From positions 62,001-126,000 of the forward strand of contig NZ_BAHD01000005.1 in the NCBI RefSeq assembly GCF_000298215.1: a DNA stretch of 64,000 bases, in the 5' to 3' direction. The stretch is from Kineosphaera limosa NBRC 100340. Its GTDB lineage: Bacteria > Actinomycetota > Actinomycetes > Actinomycetales > Dermatophilaceae. This document shows positions 45,271-56,601 of this stretch, one piece after another; the stretch's first letter is position 1, and every line of letters starts with the position of its first letter. The notes beneath the pieces were generated by a model. The model saw only the letters and a program-made list of their open reading frames with translations. It had not been told where the DNA came from and did not search any database. The position numbers and the translations under genes were made by a program.

Positions 45271-46055
45271 GAGTCCTCCGAATTGCCGGTCAGGGCGAAG
45301 TAGGTGGCCTCCAGGCTCGCGCCGGGCGGCACGACCTGGGCCAAGGTGCCCTGCGCCACCGCTTTGCCCGAGGCGACGATGACGACGTCGTCGGCCAGCC
45401 GCTCGGCCTCCTCGAAAGAGTGCGTGGTGACGATGAGCGTGCGTCCGGCGTCGCGCTGCTCGCGCAGCAACCGCCAGGTCTCCAGGCGGGCGTGGGGGTC
45501 GAGTCCCGCGGTCGGCTCGTCGAGGAAGGCCACCTCCGGGCGCCCCAGCAGCGCCGCCGCCAGGGCGACCTTCTGTCGTTGGCCACCGGAGAGCCGGCGT
45601 ACCGGCGTCCTCTCGAAGGGGCCGATGGCCAGGCGGTCGATCCACTCCGAGGCCACCCGCTGGGGGGTTTGCGCGCCGGCGTACAGCCGCGCCAGGTGCT
45701 CCAAGAGTCGACGGGCGCCCACCGTGTTCGGCAGTCCACCGTCCTGCAGCATGACCCCGACCCGCGCCCGGTGCCCGGCCTCCGCCCGCCAGGGATCCTC
45801 GGCCAGCACGCGCACACTGCCCGCGTCCGGGCGCAGCAGCCCGAGCAGACAGGCGATGGCGGTCGTCTTGCCGGCGCCGTTAGGGCCCAGGATCGTGGTG
45901 ATGCGTGCCCGGCGCGCTCGCAGCGACATGTCGTCGACCGCGAGGCACGAACCGAAACGTTTGACCAGACCCTCGACGACCACCGGCGCCGGCTCGTCGT
46001 CGGCCGGCACCGCGCGCTGACCTGGTGCAGACGGATCTCGGTGGTCGGTGGGCAC
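45267..46055 (-). CDS. ABC transporter ATP-binding protein
   Basis: 262 residues from GTG 46055. Walker A GPNGAGKTT (about 57-65), Q-loop VMLQDGGLP, signature LSGGQRQKVALA, Walker B VAFLDEPTAGLDP and switch His TTHSF. It is a standard ABC-2 exporter ATPase. With the downstream overlapping permease it forms a two-gene transporter. It is divergent from the double-ACT gene at 46139. Confidence 0.92.
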   Translation of the reverse strand: MPTDHRDPSAPGQRAVPADDEPAPVVVEGLVKRFGSCLAVDDMSLRARRARITTILGPNGAGKTTAIACLLGLLRPDAGSVRVLAEDPWRAEAGHRARVGVMLQDGGLPNTVGARRLLEHLARLYAGAQTPQRVASEWIDRLAIGPFERTPVRRLSGGQRQKVALAAALLGRPEVAFLDEPTAGLDPHARLETWRLLREQRDAGRTLIVTTHSFEEAERLADDVVIVASGKAVAQGTLAQVVPPGASLEATYFALTGNSEDS

Positions 46056-46138
46056 GACGCGATCCTAGAGGAATCGCCGCGTTCGACCGGCGCCCCCGGG
46101 GGCCGCCGGGTTCGCGCGCCGACCGGTAGCATGACGGC

Positions 46139-46663
46139 GTGACAACACTGGTGTTGACCGTCATCGGAGACGATCGTGCGGGGCTCGTCAGCGCCCTGTC
46201 GGAGGCCGTTGCCGCCGCCGGCGGCAACTGGGAGCAAAGTCATTTGGCCGAGTTGGCCGGCAAGTTCGCCGGCATCATCCTCGTCACTGCACCCGCCGAC
46301 AAGGCCGGTGCGGTCGCCGATCGCCTGCGGGCCGTCGACGGTGCCCTCGAGGTCGTCGTGCAAGAGGGCGAGGTGCAGGATGTCGGCGCGCAGCCGTCCG
46401 TCGGTCGCGAGCTGGTCGTCGAGCTCGTCGGCAACGACAGCCCCGGCATCGTGCGGGAGATCTCCGGCGTGCTGCACCGCCACGACGTCAGCATCGGCGG
46501 CATGACCTCGGACACCCGCGACGCCCCGATGTCCGGTGGGCGGCTCTTCGAGGCGCGGATCACGGCCGTGGTGCCCGATCAGCTCGACACCGCCGATCTG
46601 CGGGCTGATCTGGAGAAGCTCGCGGGCGAACTGCTCGTCGATCTCGAGCTCGCCGACGCCTGA
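46139..46663 (+). CDS. Double-ACT-domain protein, GcvR-like
   Basis: 174 residues from GTG 46139. Two ACT domains: about 1-75 (VLTVIGDDRAGLVSALSEAV) and about 90-172 (ELVVELVGNDSPGIVREISGV), each with the DRAG/DSPG ligand-binding turn. It has no DNA-binding or enzymatic domain. GcvR-type proteins sense glycine or other amino acids and act through partner proteins. The regulated target here is unknown. It stands alone between the ABC exporter and the suf operon. Confidence 0.8.
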   Translation: MTTLVLTVIGDDRAGLVSALSEAVAAAGGNWEQSHLAELAGKFAGIILVTAPADKAGAVADRLRAVDGALEVVVQEGEVQDVGAQPSVGRELVVELVGNDSPGIVREISGVLHRHDVSIGGMTSDTRDAPMSGGRLFEARITAVVPDQLDTADLRADLEKLAGELLVDLELADA

Positions 46664-46731
46664 GCGCCCCACTCGAGGGAGCCCACGGCAGGAGTAGGTC
46701 GAAAAACACCTGGTCAACTGCCCGCAGGCAG

Positions 46732-46750
46732 AGGTAAGGCCGACCTTACT
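46732..46750 (+). promoter_or_regulatory. Iron-box-like palindrome upstream of the suf operon
   Basis: AGGTAAGGCCGACCTTACT contains perfect arms GTAAGG and CCTTAC four bases apart. It matches 12 of 15 core bases of the DtxR/IdeR iron box (AGGTTAGGCTAACCT). It ends 35 bases before the sufR GTG, overlapping where a promoter should lie. Iron- or SufR-dependent control of suf is expected. Confidence 0.5.
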
Positions 46751-46785
46751 AGCTGACTCCCAGGCAATTAGGCAAGAATGCCCTT

Positions 46786-47601
46786 GTGTTTATCGGCGAC
46801 TTGGCATCCGAGCGGCGTGCGGAGACCCTCCGCGACGCCGAGGGGCCCCGTGCGCCGACCGACGAGGGCACCCGGGCGCGCGTGCTCGGGCACGTGCTGC
46901 GACTCGGTCCGGTGACGGCCGCGGAGTTGGCGCATCGCCTCGACCTGACCCCCACGGCCGTGCGCCGGCACCTGGAGTGGCTGACCGACTCGGGTGACAT
47001 CGCGCCGTCCGAGACCGCAGCCAGCGGCACGCGTCGCGGGCGGGGCCGCCCGGCACGCCACTACGTCGTCACCCCGGCCGGCCACCGTCGGCTCGACTCC
47101 GACTCCGCCGACATCGCCACCCAGGCGTTGCGCTTCCTGGCCCGGCACTCCGGACCGGCGGCCGTGGAGGAGTTCGCCCGCGAGCGCTTCGCGGCACTCG
47201 AGGAGCGATACGCGGTCGCGGTCCGGCAGGCGGGCGACGATCCGCGCGCCCGCGTCGACGCGCTGGCTCGCGAGCTGACCGCCGACGGATTCGCGGCGAC
47301 GGCGCGGCCGGTGGGAATCGACACTCCCCTCGAAGGCGTTCAACTATGCCAAGGGCATTGCCCGATGCACCGCGTCGCCGCCGAGTTTCCGCAGCTGTGC
47401 GACGCCGAGACCCAGGCGTTCGCGCGGCTGCTCGGAGTGCACGTGCAGCGACTGGCTACGCTCTCCGGCGGCGAACACGTCTGCACGACGTTCGTGCCGA
47501 GCGCGCCCGAGTCGAGCACGCGCCGCGACTCCCGCGATCACCGGGACTCCCACGACCACCACAACCACAGCAGCACGCAGGACGAAAGGACACCGCGATG
47601 A
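46786..47601 (+). CDS. sufR: Fe-S cluster-responsive repressor SufR
   Basis: 271 residues from GTG 46786. Winged HTH (about 28-80) with [21 protein letters not shown], then a wing with [12 protein letters not shown]. The C-terminal half contains the cluster-ligand Cys set: [15 protein letters not shown] and PQLCDAE (about 186-206). With a [4Fe-4S] cluster it represses suf; losing the cluster derepresses it. Its stop overlaps the sufB start (ATGA). The His/Ser-rich tail (HDHHNHSS) is unusual and could bind metal. No clear Shine-Dalgarno precedes the GTG. Confidence 0.93.
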   Translation: MFIGDLASERRAETLRDAEGPRAPTDEGTRARVLGHVLRLGPVTAAELAHRLDLTPTAVRRHLEWLTDSGDIAPSETAASGTRRGRGRPARHYVVTPAGHRRLDSDSADIATQALRFLARHSGPAAVEEFARERFAALEERYAVAVRQAGDDPRARVDALARELTADGFAATARPVGIDTPLEGVQLCQGHCPMHRVAAEFPQLCDAETQAFARLLGVHVQRLATLSGGEHVCTTFVPSAPESSTRRDSRDHRDSHDHHNHSSTQDERTPR

Positions 47602-49019
47602 GCACGAACATCGAGGAGCTCAACCCGGGCCTGAAGGACCTCGGGCGCTACGAGTACGGCTGGCATGACGCCGACGCGGCCGGTGCGTCCGCGCGGCGCG
47701 GTCTCAACGAGGGTGTCGTGCTCGACATCTCCGACCGTAAGAGCGAGCCGACCTGGATGCGCGACCTGCGCCTCAAGGCCCTGCGCTTGTTCGGCAAGAA
47801 GCCGATGCCGCACTGGGGCAGCGACCTGTCGGGCATCGACTTCGACAACATCAAGTACTTCGTGAAGTCCACCGAGAAGCAGGCCACGAGCTGGGAGGAC
47901 CTGCCCGAGGACATCAAGAACACCTACGACCGCCTCGGCATCCCGGAGGCGGAGAAGCAGCGCCTCGTCGCGGGCGTCGCCGCCCAGTACGAGTCGGAGG
48001 TCGTCTACCACCAGATCCGCGAGGACCTGGAGGAGAAGGGCGTCATCTTCGTCGACACGGACACGGGCCTGCGCGAGCACGAAGAGCTCTTCAAGGAGTA
48101 CTTCGGCTCGGTCATCCCGCCCGGTGACAACAAGTTCGCCGCGCTGAACACGGCCGTCTGGTCCGGTGGCTCGTTCATCTACGTGCCGCCGGGCGTGCAC
48201 GTCGACATCCCGCTGCAGGCCTACTTCCGCATCAACACCGAGAACATGGGCCAGTTCGAGCGCACGCTGATCATCGCCGACGAGGGCTCCTACGTGCACT
48301 ACGTCGAGGGCTGCACGGCGCCGATCTACAAGTCCGACAGCCTGCACTCCGCGGTCGTCGAGATCGTCGTCAAGAAGGGCGCCCGCGTGCGCTACACGAC
48401 GATCCAGAACTGGTCGAACAACGTCTACAACCTCGTCACCAAGCGCGCGACCTGCGAGGCCGGCGCGACGATGGAGTGGGTCGACGGCAACATCGGCTCC
48501 AAGGTGACGATGAAGTACCCGGCGGTCTTCCTGCTCGGCGAGCACGCCAAGGGCGAGACCCTGTCGATCGCCTTCGCCGGCGAGGGCCAGCATCAGGACG
48601 CGGGCGCCAAGATGGTGCACGCCGCGCCGCACACCTCCAGCTCGATCGTCTCCAAGTCGGTCGCGCGCGGCGGTGGCCGCACCTCCTACCGGGGTCTGGT
48701 GCAGATCATGGAGGGCGCCGAGCACTCCAAGTCCTCGGTGGTCTGCGACGCGCTGCTGGTCGACAACATCAGCCGCTCCGACACCTACCCCTACGTCGAC
48801 GTCCGCGAGGACGACGTCCAGATGGGCCATGAGGCGACGGTCAGCCGCGTCAGCGACGACCAGCTCTTCTACCTCATGTCCCGGGGCATGAGCGAGGAGG
48901 AGGCGATGGCGATGATCGTGCGCGGCTTCGTCGAGCCGATCGCCCGCGAGTTGCCCATGGAGTACGCGCTCGAGCTCAACCGCCTCATCGAACTGCAGAT
49001 GGAAGGAGCGGTCGGCTGA
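47598..49019 (+). CDS. sufB: Fe-S cluster assembly scaffold SufB
   Basis: 473 residues from ATG 47598 (GAAAGGA upstream). Motifs include [34 protein letters not shown] with the sulfur-accepting Cys, and [16 protein letters not shown] in the beta-helix core. It ends in the helical SufD-interacting region [15 protein letters not shown]. It builds clusters in the SufB-C2-D complex. Its stop overlaps the sufD start (TGATG). Confidence 0.97.
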   Translation: MSTNIEELNPGLKDLGRYEYGWHDADAAGASARRGLNEGVVLDISDRKSEPTWMRDLRLKALRLFGKKPMPHWGSDLSGIDFDNIKYFVKSTEKQATSWEDLPEDIKNTYDRLGIPEAEKQRLVAGVAAQYESEVVYHQIREDLEEKGVIFVDTDTGLREHEELFKEYFGSVIPPGDNKFAALNTAVWSGGSFIYVPPGVHVDIPLQAYFRINTENMGQFERTLIIADEGSYVHYVEGCTAPIYKSDSLHSAVVEIVVKKGARVRYTTIQNWSNNVYNLVTKRATCEAGATMEWVDGNIGSKVTMKYPAVFLLGEHAKGETLSIAFAGEGQHQDAGAKMVHAAPHTSSSIVSKSVARGGGRTSYRGLVQIMEGAEHSKSSVVCDALLVDNISRSDTYPYVDVREDDVQMGHEATVSRVSDDQLFYLMSRGMSEEEAMAMIVRGFVEPIARELPMEYALELNRLIELQMEGAVG

Positions 49020-50326
49020 TGCCGTTGGTCAGCAAGGAAACTGAAGTTGGGCTGCCCGTCGACGCCGGTGACAAGGCGCTCCTGGGCACTCCCGGTAGCG
49101 ACGCTGCCTTGTCGAACGTGCAGGCGAGCGACGCCTTCGCGCACGCCGTTCCCGAGCAGTCGCGGGCGCAACGAGCCACCTCGTTCGACCCCGCCGACTT
49201 CGCGGTGCCGACGGGCCGGGAGGAGGAGTGGCGGTTCACCCCCGTCGACCGGCTGCAGCCGTTGTTCGCCGACGGCCAGGGCAGCGGCCACCTCGACTGG
49301 CAGTCACAGTTGCCGGAGGGCGTGACCTCCGAGACGATCAGCGCGGCCAAGGCCCGTGAGCTGACGCTCATGAGCCCGGCCGACCGGCCCGCCGCGCTGG
49401 CGTTCGCGCGCAGCGGCGGTGCCGTGCAGGTGGACATCCCGAACGACGCCGATGTCACCGAGCCGATCCGCATCGACCTGCGCGGCACCGACGGTGCCCA
49501 GGCCGGCGACCCGGTGTTCGGGCACCTCATCGTCACGGCCGGCCGGCACAGCCGGGCCACCGTCGTCATCGCGCACTCCGGGCGCGCCGACTACTCCGAG
49601 CTGCTGTCGGTCATCACCGGCGACGGCGCCGAGCTGTCGGTCGTGAGCCTGCAGGAGTGGGACGACGAGGCGCTGCACCTGGGCCAGCAGGACGTGGTCG
49701 TCGGGCGCGATGCGACCGTGCGGCACATCGCGGTGACCCTGGGCGGCAAGGTCGTGCGGCTGTGCGTCAACGCGCGGTACGCCGGCCCGGGCGGCACCTT
49801 CCAGGGGCTCGGCGTGTACTTCGCCGACGCCGGGCAAGATCTGGAGCATCGCCTGTTCGTCGATCACGAGGCGCCGCGCTGCACCTCCGACGTCGAGTAC
49901 AAGGGCGCGCTGCAGGGCGAGACCGCGCACACCGTGTGGGTCGGCGACGTGCTGATCCGCGCGGAGGCCGAGGGTACCCAGACGTACGAGCTGAACCGCA
50001 ACCTCGTGCTCACCGACGGCGCCCGCGCCGACTCGGTGCCCAACCTGGAGATCGAGACCGGGCAGATCGAGGGAGCCGGGCACGCCTCGGCGACCGGCCG
50101 ATTCGACGACGAGCAGCTGTTCTACCTGCGCAGCCGCGGCATCCCCGAGAGCGAGGCGCGCCGGCTGGTCGTGCGCGGCTTCTTCGCCGCGATCGTCGCG
50201 CGTATCGGCATCCCCGAGGTCGTCGAGCACCTCATGGCGGCCATCGACGCCGAGCTGGAGACCTCCATGGGCGCCGACGCCGACGACAAGGCGGTTCGCG
50301 AGGTCGTGCAGGAGGCCACTTCGTGA
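49019..50326 (+). CDS. sufD: Fe-S cluster assembly protein SufD
   Basis: 435 residues. N-terminal helical domain, then the parallel beta-helix shared with SufB, and the conserved C-terminal FYLRSRGIPESEARRLVVRGF. The region DHEAPRCTSDVEYKGAL holds the His/Cys that take part at the SufB-SufD interface. It partners SufB for iron entry and cluster formation. Junctions overlap on both sides (TGATG with sufB, GTGA with the Rieske gene), giving tight stoichiometry. Confidence 0.95.
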   Translation: MPLVSKETEVGLPVDAGDKALLGTPGSDAALSNVQASDAFAHAVPEQSRAQRATSFDPADFAVPTGREEEWRFTPVDRLQPLFADGQGSGHLDWQSQLPEGVTSETISAAKARELTLMSPADRPAALAFARSGGAVQVDIPNDADVTEPIRIDLRGTDGAQAGDPVFGHLIVTAGRHSRATVVIAHSGRADYSELLSVITGDGAELSVVSLQEWDDEALHLGQQDVVVGRDATVRHIAVTLGGKVVRLCVNARYAGPGGTFQGLGVYFADAGQDLEHRLFVDHEAPRCTSDVEYKGALQGETAHTVWVGDVLIRAEAEGTQTYELNRNLVLTDGARADSVPNLEIETGQIEGAGHASATGRFDDEQLFYLRSRGIPESEARRLVVRGFFAAIVARIGIPEVVEHLMAAIDAELETSMGADADDKAVREVVQEATS

Positions 50327-50667
50327 GCCTGCCCGCCACCTACGAGCTGGTCTGCGGGCTGGAGGAGTTGCCGCAGGTCGGTGCCGCGCTGGCTGAGATC
50401 GGCGGCGAGAAGGTCGCCATGGTGCGCACCGCCGACGGCACCGTGCACGCCGTGCAGGACACCTGCACGCACGGCGCCGTGAGCTTGTCCGAGGGCGAGG
50501 TCGAGGGCTGCGCGATCGAGTGCTGGCTGCACGGTTCGCGGTTCGACCTGCGCACCGGCAAGCCGCTGACCCCGCCGGCGACCGTCCCCATCCGTGTCTA
50601 TTCCGTGAAGATCGAGGGCACCGACGTGTACGTCTCCGTCGCGCCCTCCGCGGCCGAAGAGAACTGA
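50323..50667 (+). CDS. Rieske-type ferredoxin within the suf operon
   Basis: 114 residues from GTG 50323, overlapping the sufD stop. Cluster ligands are CTH (in DTCTHGAVSL) and CWLHGSRF; in between lies GEVEGCAIE with one additional Cys. It has no signal peptide, so it is cytosolic and resembles dioxygenase-type ferredoxins (NirD/BphA3). Placed between sufD and sufC in many Actinobacteria, it may supply electrons to cluster assembly; the precise role is not established. Confidence 0.9.
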   Translation: MSLPATYELVCGLEELPQVGAALAEIGGEKVAMVRTADGTVHAVQDTCTHGAVSLSEGEVEGCAIECWLHGSRFDLRTGKPLTPPATVPIRVYSVKIEGTDVYVSVAPSAAEEN

Positions 50668-50677
50668 GAGAACCTTT

Positions 50678-52801
<2,124 letters not shown>

Positions 52802-53317
52802 ATGGACCTGTACCAAGAGCTGATCCTCGACCACAGCAAGCGCCCGCATCACGCCGGGCTGCGCGAGCCGTACGACGCGCAGACCCACCACATCAACCCC
52901 ACCTGCGGCGATGAGGTGACGCTGCGGGTGCACGTGACCCCGACGGGCCAGGGTGACCCGCCCGACCGAAGCGCGACCGTCACGGATGTCGGCTACGACG
53001 CGATCGGCTGCTCGATCTCCGTCGCGGCGGCCTCGATCCTGGCCGAGGAGGTCATCGGCCACACCGTGGGCGAGGCGCTCGCGACTCAGGAGGCGATGCG
53101 CGCGATGCTCACCAGCCGCGGCACCGACCCCGGCGACGAGGAGGTCATCGGCGACGGGGTCGCGCTGGCCGGCGTCTCGAAGTATCCGGCGCGCGTCAAG
53201 TGCGCGTTGCTGCCCTGGTCGGCCTTCACCGACGCCCTCGTGCGAGCCGGCGTCGACATCGCCTCGCCCGAAACCGCCCCGCCCCAGACCGCTACGCCCC
53301 AGGAGGCGACATCATGA
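52802..53317 (+). CDS. sufU: Zinc-dependent sulfurtransferase SufU
   Basis: 171 residues from ATG 52802. The zinc/sulfur-acceptor ligands are C35 and D37 (NPTCGDE), a middle Cys in AIGCSISVAAAS, and a late Cys in RVKCALLPW. It lacks the C-terminal features of true IscU scaffolds and carries the SufU-type insertion. It accepts persulfide from SufS and passes it to SufB. The C-terminal 25 residues are proline/threonine-rich. Its stop overlaps the next gene (ATGA). Confidence 0.94.
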   Translation: MDLYQELILDHSKRPHHAGLREPYDAQTHHINPTCGDEVTLRVHVTPTGQGDPPDRSATVTDVGYDAIGCSISVAAASILAEEVIGHTVGEALATQEAMRAMLTSRGTDPGDEEVIGDGVALAGVSKYPARVKCALLPWSAFTDALVRAGVDIASPETAPPQTATPQEATS

Positions 53318-53697
53318 CCGAACAGAACACTGTGGAAACGGTGGAGACTGCGGGGACGCCGCCCACCGCTCCGGCTCAAGGCCCGACGCCCGCCAACGCC
53401 GCGGACATCGAGGAGGCGATGCGCGACGTGGTCGACCCCGAGTTGGGGATCAACGTCGTCGACCTCGGCCTCGTCTACGGGGTGAGCGTCGACGGCGACG
53501 GCCACGCGATCGTCGACATGACGCTGACTTCGGCCGCGTGCCCGCTGACCGACGTCATCGAGGACCAGACCGCCCAGGCGCTGGACGACATCGTCACCTC
53601 GCATCGCATCAACTGGGTGTGGATGCCGCCGTGGGGCCCGGACAAGATCACCGAGGACGGCCGCGACCAGCTGCGGGCCCTCGGCTTCAACGTCTGA
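53314..53697 (+). CDS. SufT-like MIP18/DUF59 Fe-S maturation protein
   Basis: 127 residues from ATG 53314. A ~30-residue Thr/Pro-rich leader precedes the DUF59 domain, with MRDVVDPELGINVVDLGLVYGV, MTLTSAACPLTDVI (reactive Cys) and WMPPWGPDKITEDGR. Members named SufT or PaaD-like help maturation of Fe-S proteins. It is the last canonical gene of the suf operon. The acyl-CoA synthetase follows 19 bases on. Confidence 0.92.
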   Translation: MTEQNTVETVETAGTPPTAPAQGPTPANAADIEEAMRDVVDPELGINVVDLGLVYGVSVDGDGHAIVDMTLTSAACPLTDVIEDQTAQALDDIVTSHRINWVWMPPWGPDKITEDGRDQLRALGFNV

Positions 53698-53716
53698 GCA
53701 CGAAGGGGGTCACGTG

Positions 53717-55213
53717 ATGGCGAATCTTGCCGAGAATCTGGCGGCCAGCGCGCAACGCAGCCCAGCGGCCCTGGCGCTGCGGCAGGATGAGCAGACACTG
53801 ACCTTCGCGCAGCTCGATGGTGCGGCGGCGGCGTTCGCCGGCTACCTGACCCAGCGGGGGATCGGTGCGGGCGATCGGGTGGGGCTGTCGCTGCCCAACG
53901 TTCCCGCGTACGCCATCGTCTACTATGGCGCGCTACGGATCGGCGCGATCGTCGTGCCGATGAATCCGCTGTTCAAGACGCGCGAGGTGGCCTACTACCT
54001 ACAGGATTCGGGCGCCTGCCTGCTCGTCGGCATGGCCGGTGATGCCGCGACCGGCGCCCAGGAGGCCGGCACCGACTTCCTGGACGTCACCACGCTGCCG
54101 CAGGTGCTCGCCGACGCTACCCCGCATCCGCAGGTGGTCGACCGACCCGGCGAGAGCACCGCGGTGATCCTGTATACGTCGGGAACGACGGGCAAGCCCA
54201 AGGGCGCCGAGCTGACGCACGCCAACCTGCAGACGAATCTGGAGGTCAGCGGTCGCACGCTGCTCGAGGTCACCGCCGCCGACGTCATCATGGGCTGCCT
54301 GCCGCTGTTCCATGTGTTCGGTATGACGTGCGCTCTCAACGTCGCTGTCGACACCGGGGCGACACTGACGATGATCCCGCGGTTCGATCCGGTCAAGGCT
54401 CTCGAGGTGATCAGCCGCGACGGCGTCACCGTCTTCGAGGGCGTGCCGACCATGTACGGCGCGATGCTGGCCGCCGCCAAGTCGGCGGGTGCCCACGGTG
54501 GGGACCCGTACGACCTGAGCGCGCTGCGGGTGTGCATCAGCGGCGGCTCGTCGATGCCGTTGGAGCTCATGCGCGCCTTCGAGGAGCAGTTCGACTGCGT
54601 GATTCTCGAGGGTTACGGGCTGTCGGAGACCTCGCCGGTCGCCACGTTCAACCACCCGAACAAGGAGCGCAAGCCCGGCACCGTCGGCACCGCGATCGAG
54701 GGGGTGCGGGTGCGCTGCGTCGATCCCGGCGGCAACGACGTGCCGACGGGGGAGATCGGCGAGATCGTCATCGCCGGGCACAACATCATGCGCGGCTACT
54801 GGAATCGCCCCGACGCGACCGCGGAGGCGATCCGCGACGGGTGGTTCCACTCCGGTGACCTGGGACGCATGGACGAGGAGGGGTACGTCTCCATCGTCGA
54901 CCGCACGAAGGACATGATCATTCGCGGTGGCTACAACGTGTACCCCCGCGAGATCGAAGAGGTGCTTTACGAGCACCCCGCCATCGCCGAGGCCGCGGTC
55001 GTCGGCATCCCGCACGAGACGCTCGGTGAGGAGATCCGCGCCTACGCCGTGCTGACGCCCGGGCAGAGCGCCACCCCGGAAGAGATCACGGAGTTCGTCA
55101 AGGAGCGCGTCGCCGCCTACAAGTACCCCCGCAGCGTGCGCCTGGTCGAGGCACTGCCCAAGGGCGCCACCGGCAAGATCCTCAAGCGCGAGCTTCCCCG
55201 CGACGCGGACTGA
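53717..55213 (+). CDS. Long-chain acyl-CoA synthetase (AMP-binding enzyme)
   Basis: 498 residues from ATG 53717 (a GTG one codon earlier, with AAGGGGG upstream, is possible). Adenylation motifs are LYTSGTTGKPKGAELTH cut as YTSGTTGKPKG (A3, about 154-164), GYGLSETSP (A5) and DRTKDMIIRGGYNVYP (A8), with the catalytic Lys near the end in KGATGKILKREL. It activates a carboxylic acid, probably a medium/long-chain fatty acid, to its CoA thioester. It lies 19 bases after the suf genes, so it may be co-transcribed, with no obvious link to Fe-S assembly. Confidence 0.88.
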   Translation: MANLAENLAASAQRSPAALALRQDEQTLTFAQLDGAAAAFAGYLTQRGIGAGDRVGLSLPNVPAYAIVYYGALRIGAIVVPMNPLFKTREVAYYLQDSGACLLVGMAGDAATGAQEAGTDFLDVTTLPQVLADATPHPQVVDRPGESTAVILYTSGTTGKPKGAELTHANLQTNLEVSGRTLLEVTAADVIMGCLPLFHVFGMTCALNVAVDTGATLTMIPRFDPVKALEVISRDGVTVFEGVPTMYGAMLAAAKSAGAHGGDPYDLSALRVCISGGSSMPLELMRAFEEQFDCVILEGYGLSETSPVATFNHPNKERKPGTVGTAIEGVRVRCVDPGGNDVPTGEIGEIVIAGHNIMRGYWNRPDATAEAIRDGWFHSGDLGRMDEEGYVSIVDRTKDMIIRGGYNVYPREIEEVLYEHPAIAEAAVVGIPHETLGEEIRAYAVLTPGQSATPEEITEFVKERVAAYKYPRSVRLVEALPKGATGKILKRELPRDAD

Positions 55214-55268
55214 GACGCGGCGGCGACTGAACGGGCCCACGCGACCCTCATCGAGCGGAACAAACAAA

Positions 55269-55308
55269 GCTCCGCGGGCGACGGATCCCCATCCGTCGCC
55301 CGCGGAGC
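55269..55308. terminator. Terminator after the suf/acyl-CoA synthetase transcript
   Basis: 18-base perfect stem (55269-55286 with 55291-55308) and a four-base CCCC loop. It lies between convergent genes, so it ends both the suf transcript and the HAD gene transcript. Confidence 0.88.
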
Positions 55309-55342
55309 GGTGTCCGGGCGCCCCCTGAGCGGCCGGACGATC

Positions 55343-55975
55343 TTAGGGGCGCGCCTGGGCGTACCAGGCGGCGAATTCGGTGAGTGACTCAAGGACGACG
55401 TCGGCGCCCGCTGCGCGCAGGGCGGCCTCGTCGTTGGCGCCGGTGGTGACGCCGACGGCTACGGCGTCGGCGGCGTGGGCGGCGTGGATGTCGCCGGGGT
55501 GGTCGCCGACGTAGACCCAGGCGCCCTCTGCCAGCAACGCGGTGGCCTTGTCGAGGGCGAAGAGGCTGCCGTGGACGGCGTCGAGCTCGTCGGCGAGCCC
55601 GGCCTCGGTGACGGCGCCCCGGCCCATCCACTCGATCTTGGCCGTGACGACGATGGCGCGGTCTCCGGCGGCCCGCACCGCTTGCAGGGCCGCGAGCGCA
55701 CCGGGCATCGCCGGAGACTGCGGGGCCTGTGGACGGTGGTAGTGGTCGCGATAGGCGGCCACGAATGCTGGGGTGTCCAGCGCGGGCGCCAAGGCGGCGA
55801 CCTTGTCGGCGAGGGGGATGCCGAGGTGCGGCACGATCGCCTCCGCCGGGATGGAGGCGCCGAGGTCGGCGAACGCGTTGACCGCGGAGGCCAGGATGCG
55901 CTCCCGGGTGTCCACGAGCGTCAGGTCGAGGTCGAACCCGACCGCGCGGGTGTCCGCCGCGTTCGGTATGTCCAT
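55343..55975 (-). CDS. HAD-family hydrolase (phosphatase)
   Basis: 210 residues from ATG 55975 (AGAGGAA directly upstream). Motif I is FDLDLTLVDTRE: the nucleophile Asp and acid/base Asp are present, but the usual Gly of DxDGT is Leu. Motif II is VVTAKI, motif III Lys is in LDKATAL, and motif IV is VYVGDHPGDIHAA. A cap domain (about 20-95) follows motif I. It probably dephosphorylates a small metabolite; substrate unknown. It is convergent to the suf transcript. Confidence 0.85.
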   Translation of the reverse strand: MDIPNAADTRAVGFDLDLTLVDTRERILASAVNAFADLGASIPAEAIVPHLGIPLADKVAALAPALDTPAFVAAYRDHYHRPQAPQSPAMPGALAALQAVRAAGDRAIVVTAKIEWMGRGAVTEAGLADELDAVHGSLFALDKATALLAEGAWVYVGDHPGDIHAAHAADAVAVGVTTGANDEAALRAAGADVVLESLTEFAAWYAQARP

Positions 55976-56085
55976 TTCCTCTGCCTAACGGGTGGTCGCC
56001 GTGACCCGCGGAGGGCGGGATCACGGCGACCGGTCGTGCGGGGCGACCCTTACGGGGTCGCGGCGTTGCTCAGGGCTGCGTCAGC

Positions 56086-56583
56086 TCAGCGGACGCGGCC
56101 GTAGGAGGCGCCGCCGCGGACCGAGGACAACTTGACGACGTCGCCGGTGCGCGGGGAGTGCCACATCTTGCCGTTGCCGGCGTAGATGCCGACGTGGTGC
56201 TTGTTGCGGCCGCCGTAGAAGACGAGGTCGCCGGGGCGGGCCTGGCCGCGCGAGATCTTCTTGCTGGCGCGGTACTGCTGGTTCGCGGTACGGGGCAGGC
56301 TCTTGCCCACGCGCTTGAAGGTCCACGAGGTGAAGCCGGAGCAGTCGAAGCGGTTCGGGCCCGCGGCGCCGTAGCGGTACGGGGTGCCCTTCTTGGAGGC
56401 CGCGATGCGCAGCACCGAGCGGGCCTGCGCGCTGGAGAGGCCGGTCTGAACGGAGACCGAGGTGGGGGCCGCGGGGGCGGCCTGAGCGACCGGCGCCGAG
56501 ACGGAGGCGATGCCTCCGCTGAGGCCGACGGCGAGCACGCCGGTTGCAAGGAGGCGTGCGGGGGCAGCAGAAAGCAGCTTCAT
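56086..56583 (-). CDS. Secreted NlpC/P60 cell-wall hydrolase
   Basis: 165 residues from ATG 56583; the frame is open further, but upstream is the riboswitch. A signal peptide (about 1-36, ends AQA) precedes a short linker and the NlpC/P60 domain with catalytic Cys in RFDCSGFTSW, His in HHVGIYAG and a third polar residue (His in MWHSPRTG). It cleaves the D-Glu-meso-Dap type peptide bond in peptidoglycan stems. No SH3 or coiled-coil domain is attached. Expression should be governed by c-di-AMP via the leader at 56602-56746 and by the CRP-type site further up. Confidence 0.92.
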   Translation of the reverse strand: MKLLSAAPARLLATGVLAVGLSGGIASVSAPVAQAAPAAPTSVSVQTGLSSAQARSVLRIAASKKGTPYRYGAAGPNRFDCSGFTSWTFKRVGKSLPRTANQQYRASKKISRGQARPGDLVFYGGRNKHHVGIYAGNGKMWHSPRTGDVVKLSSVRGGASYGRVR

Positions 56584-56601
56584 GAGATGTGTATCCAGGG
56601 A

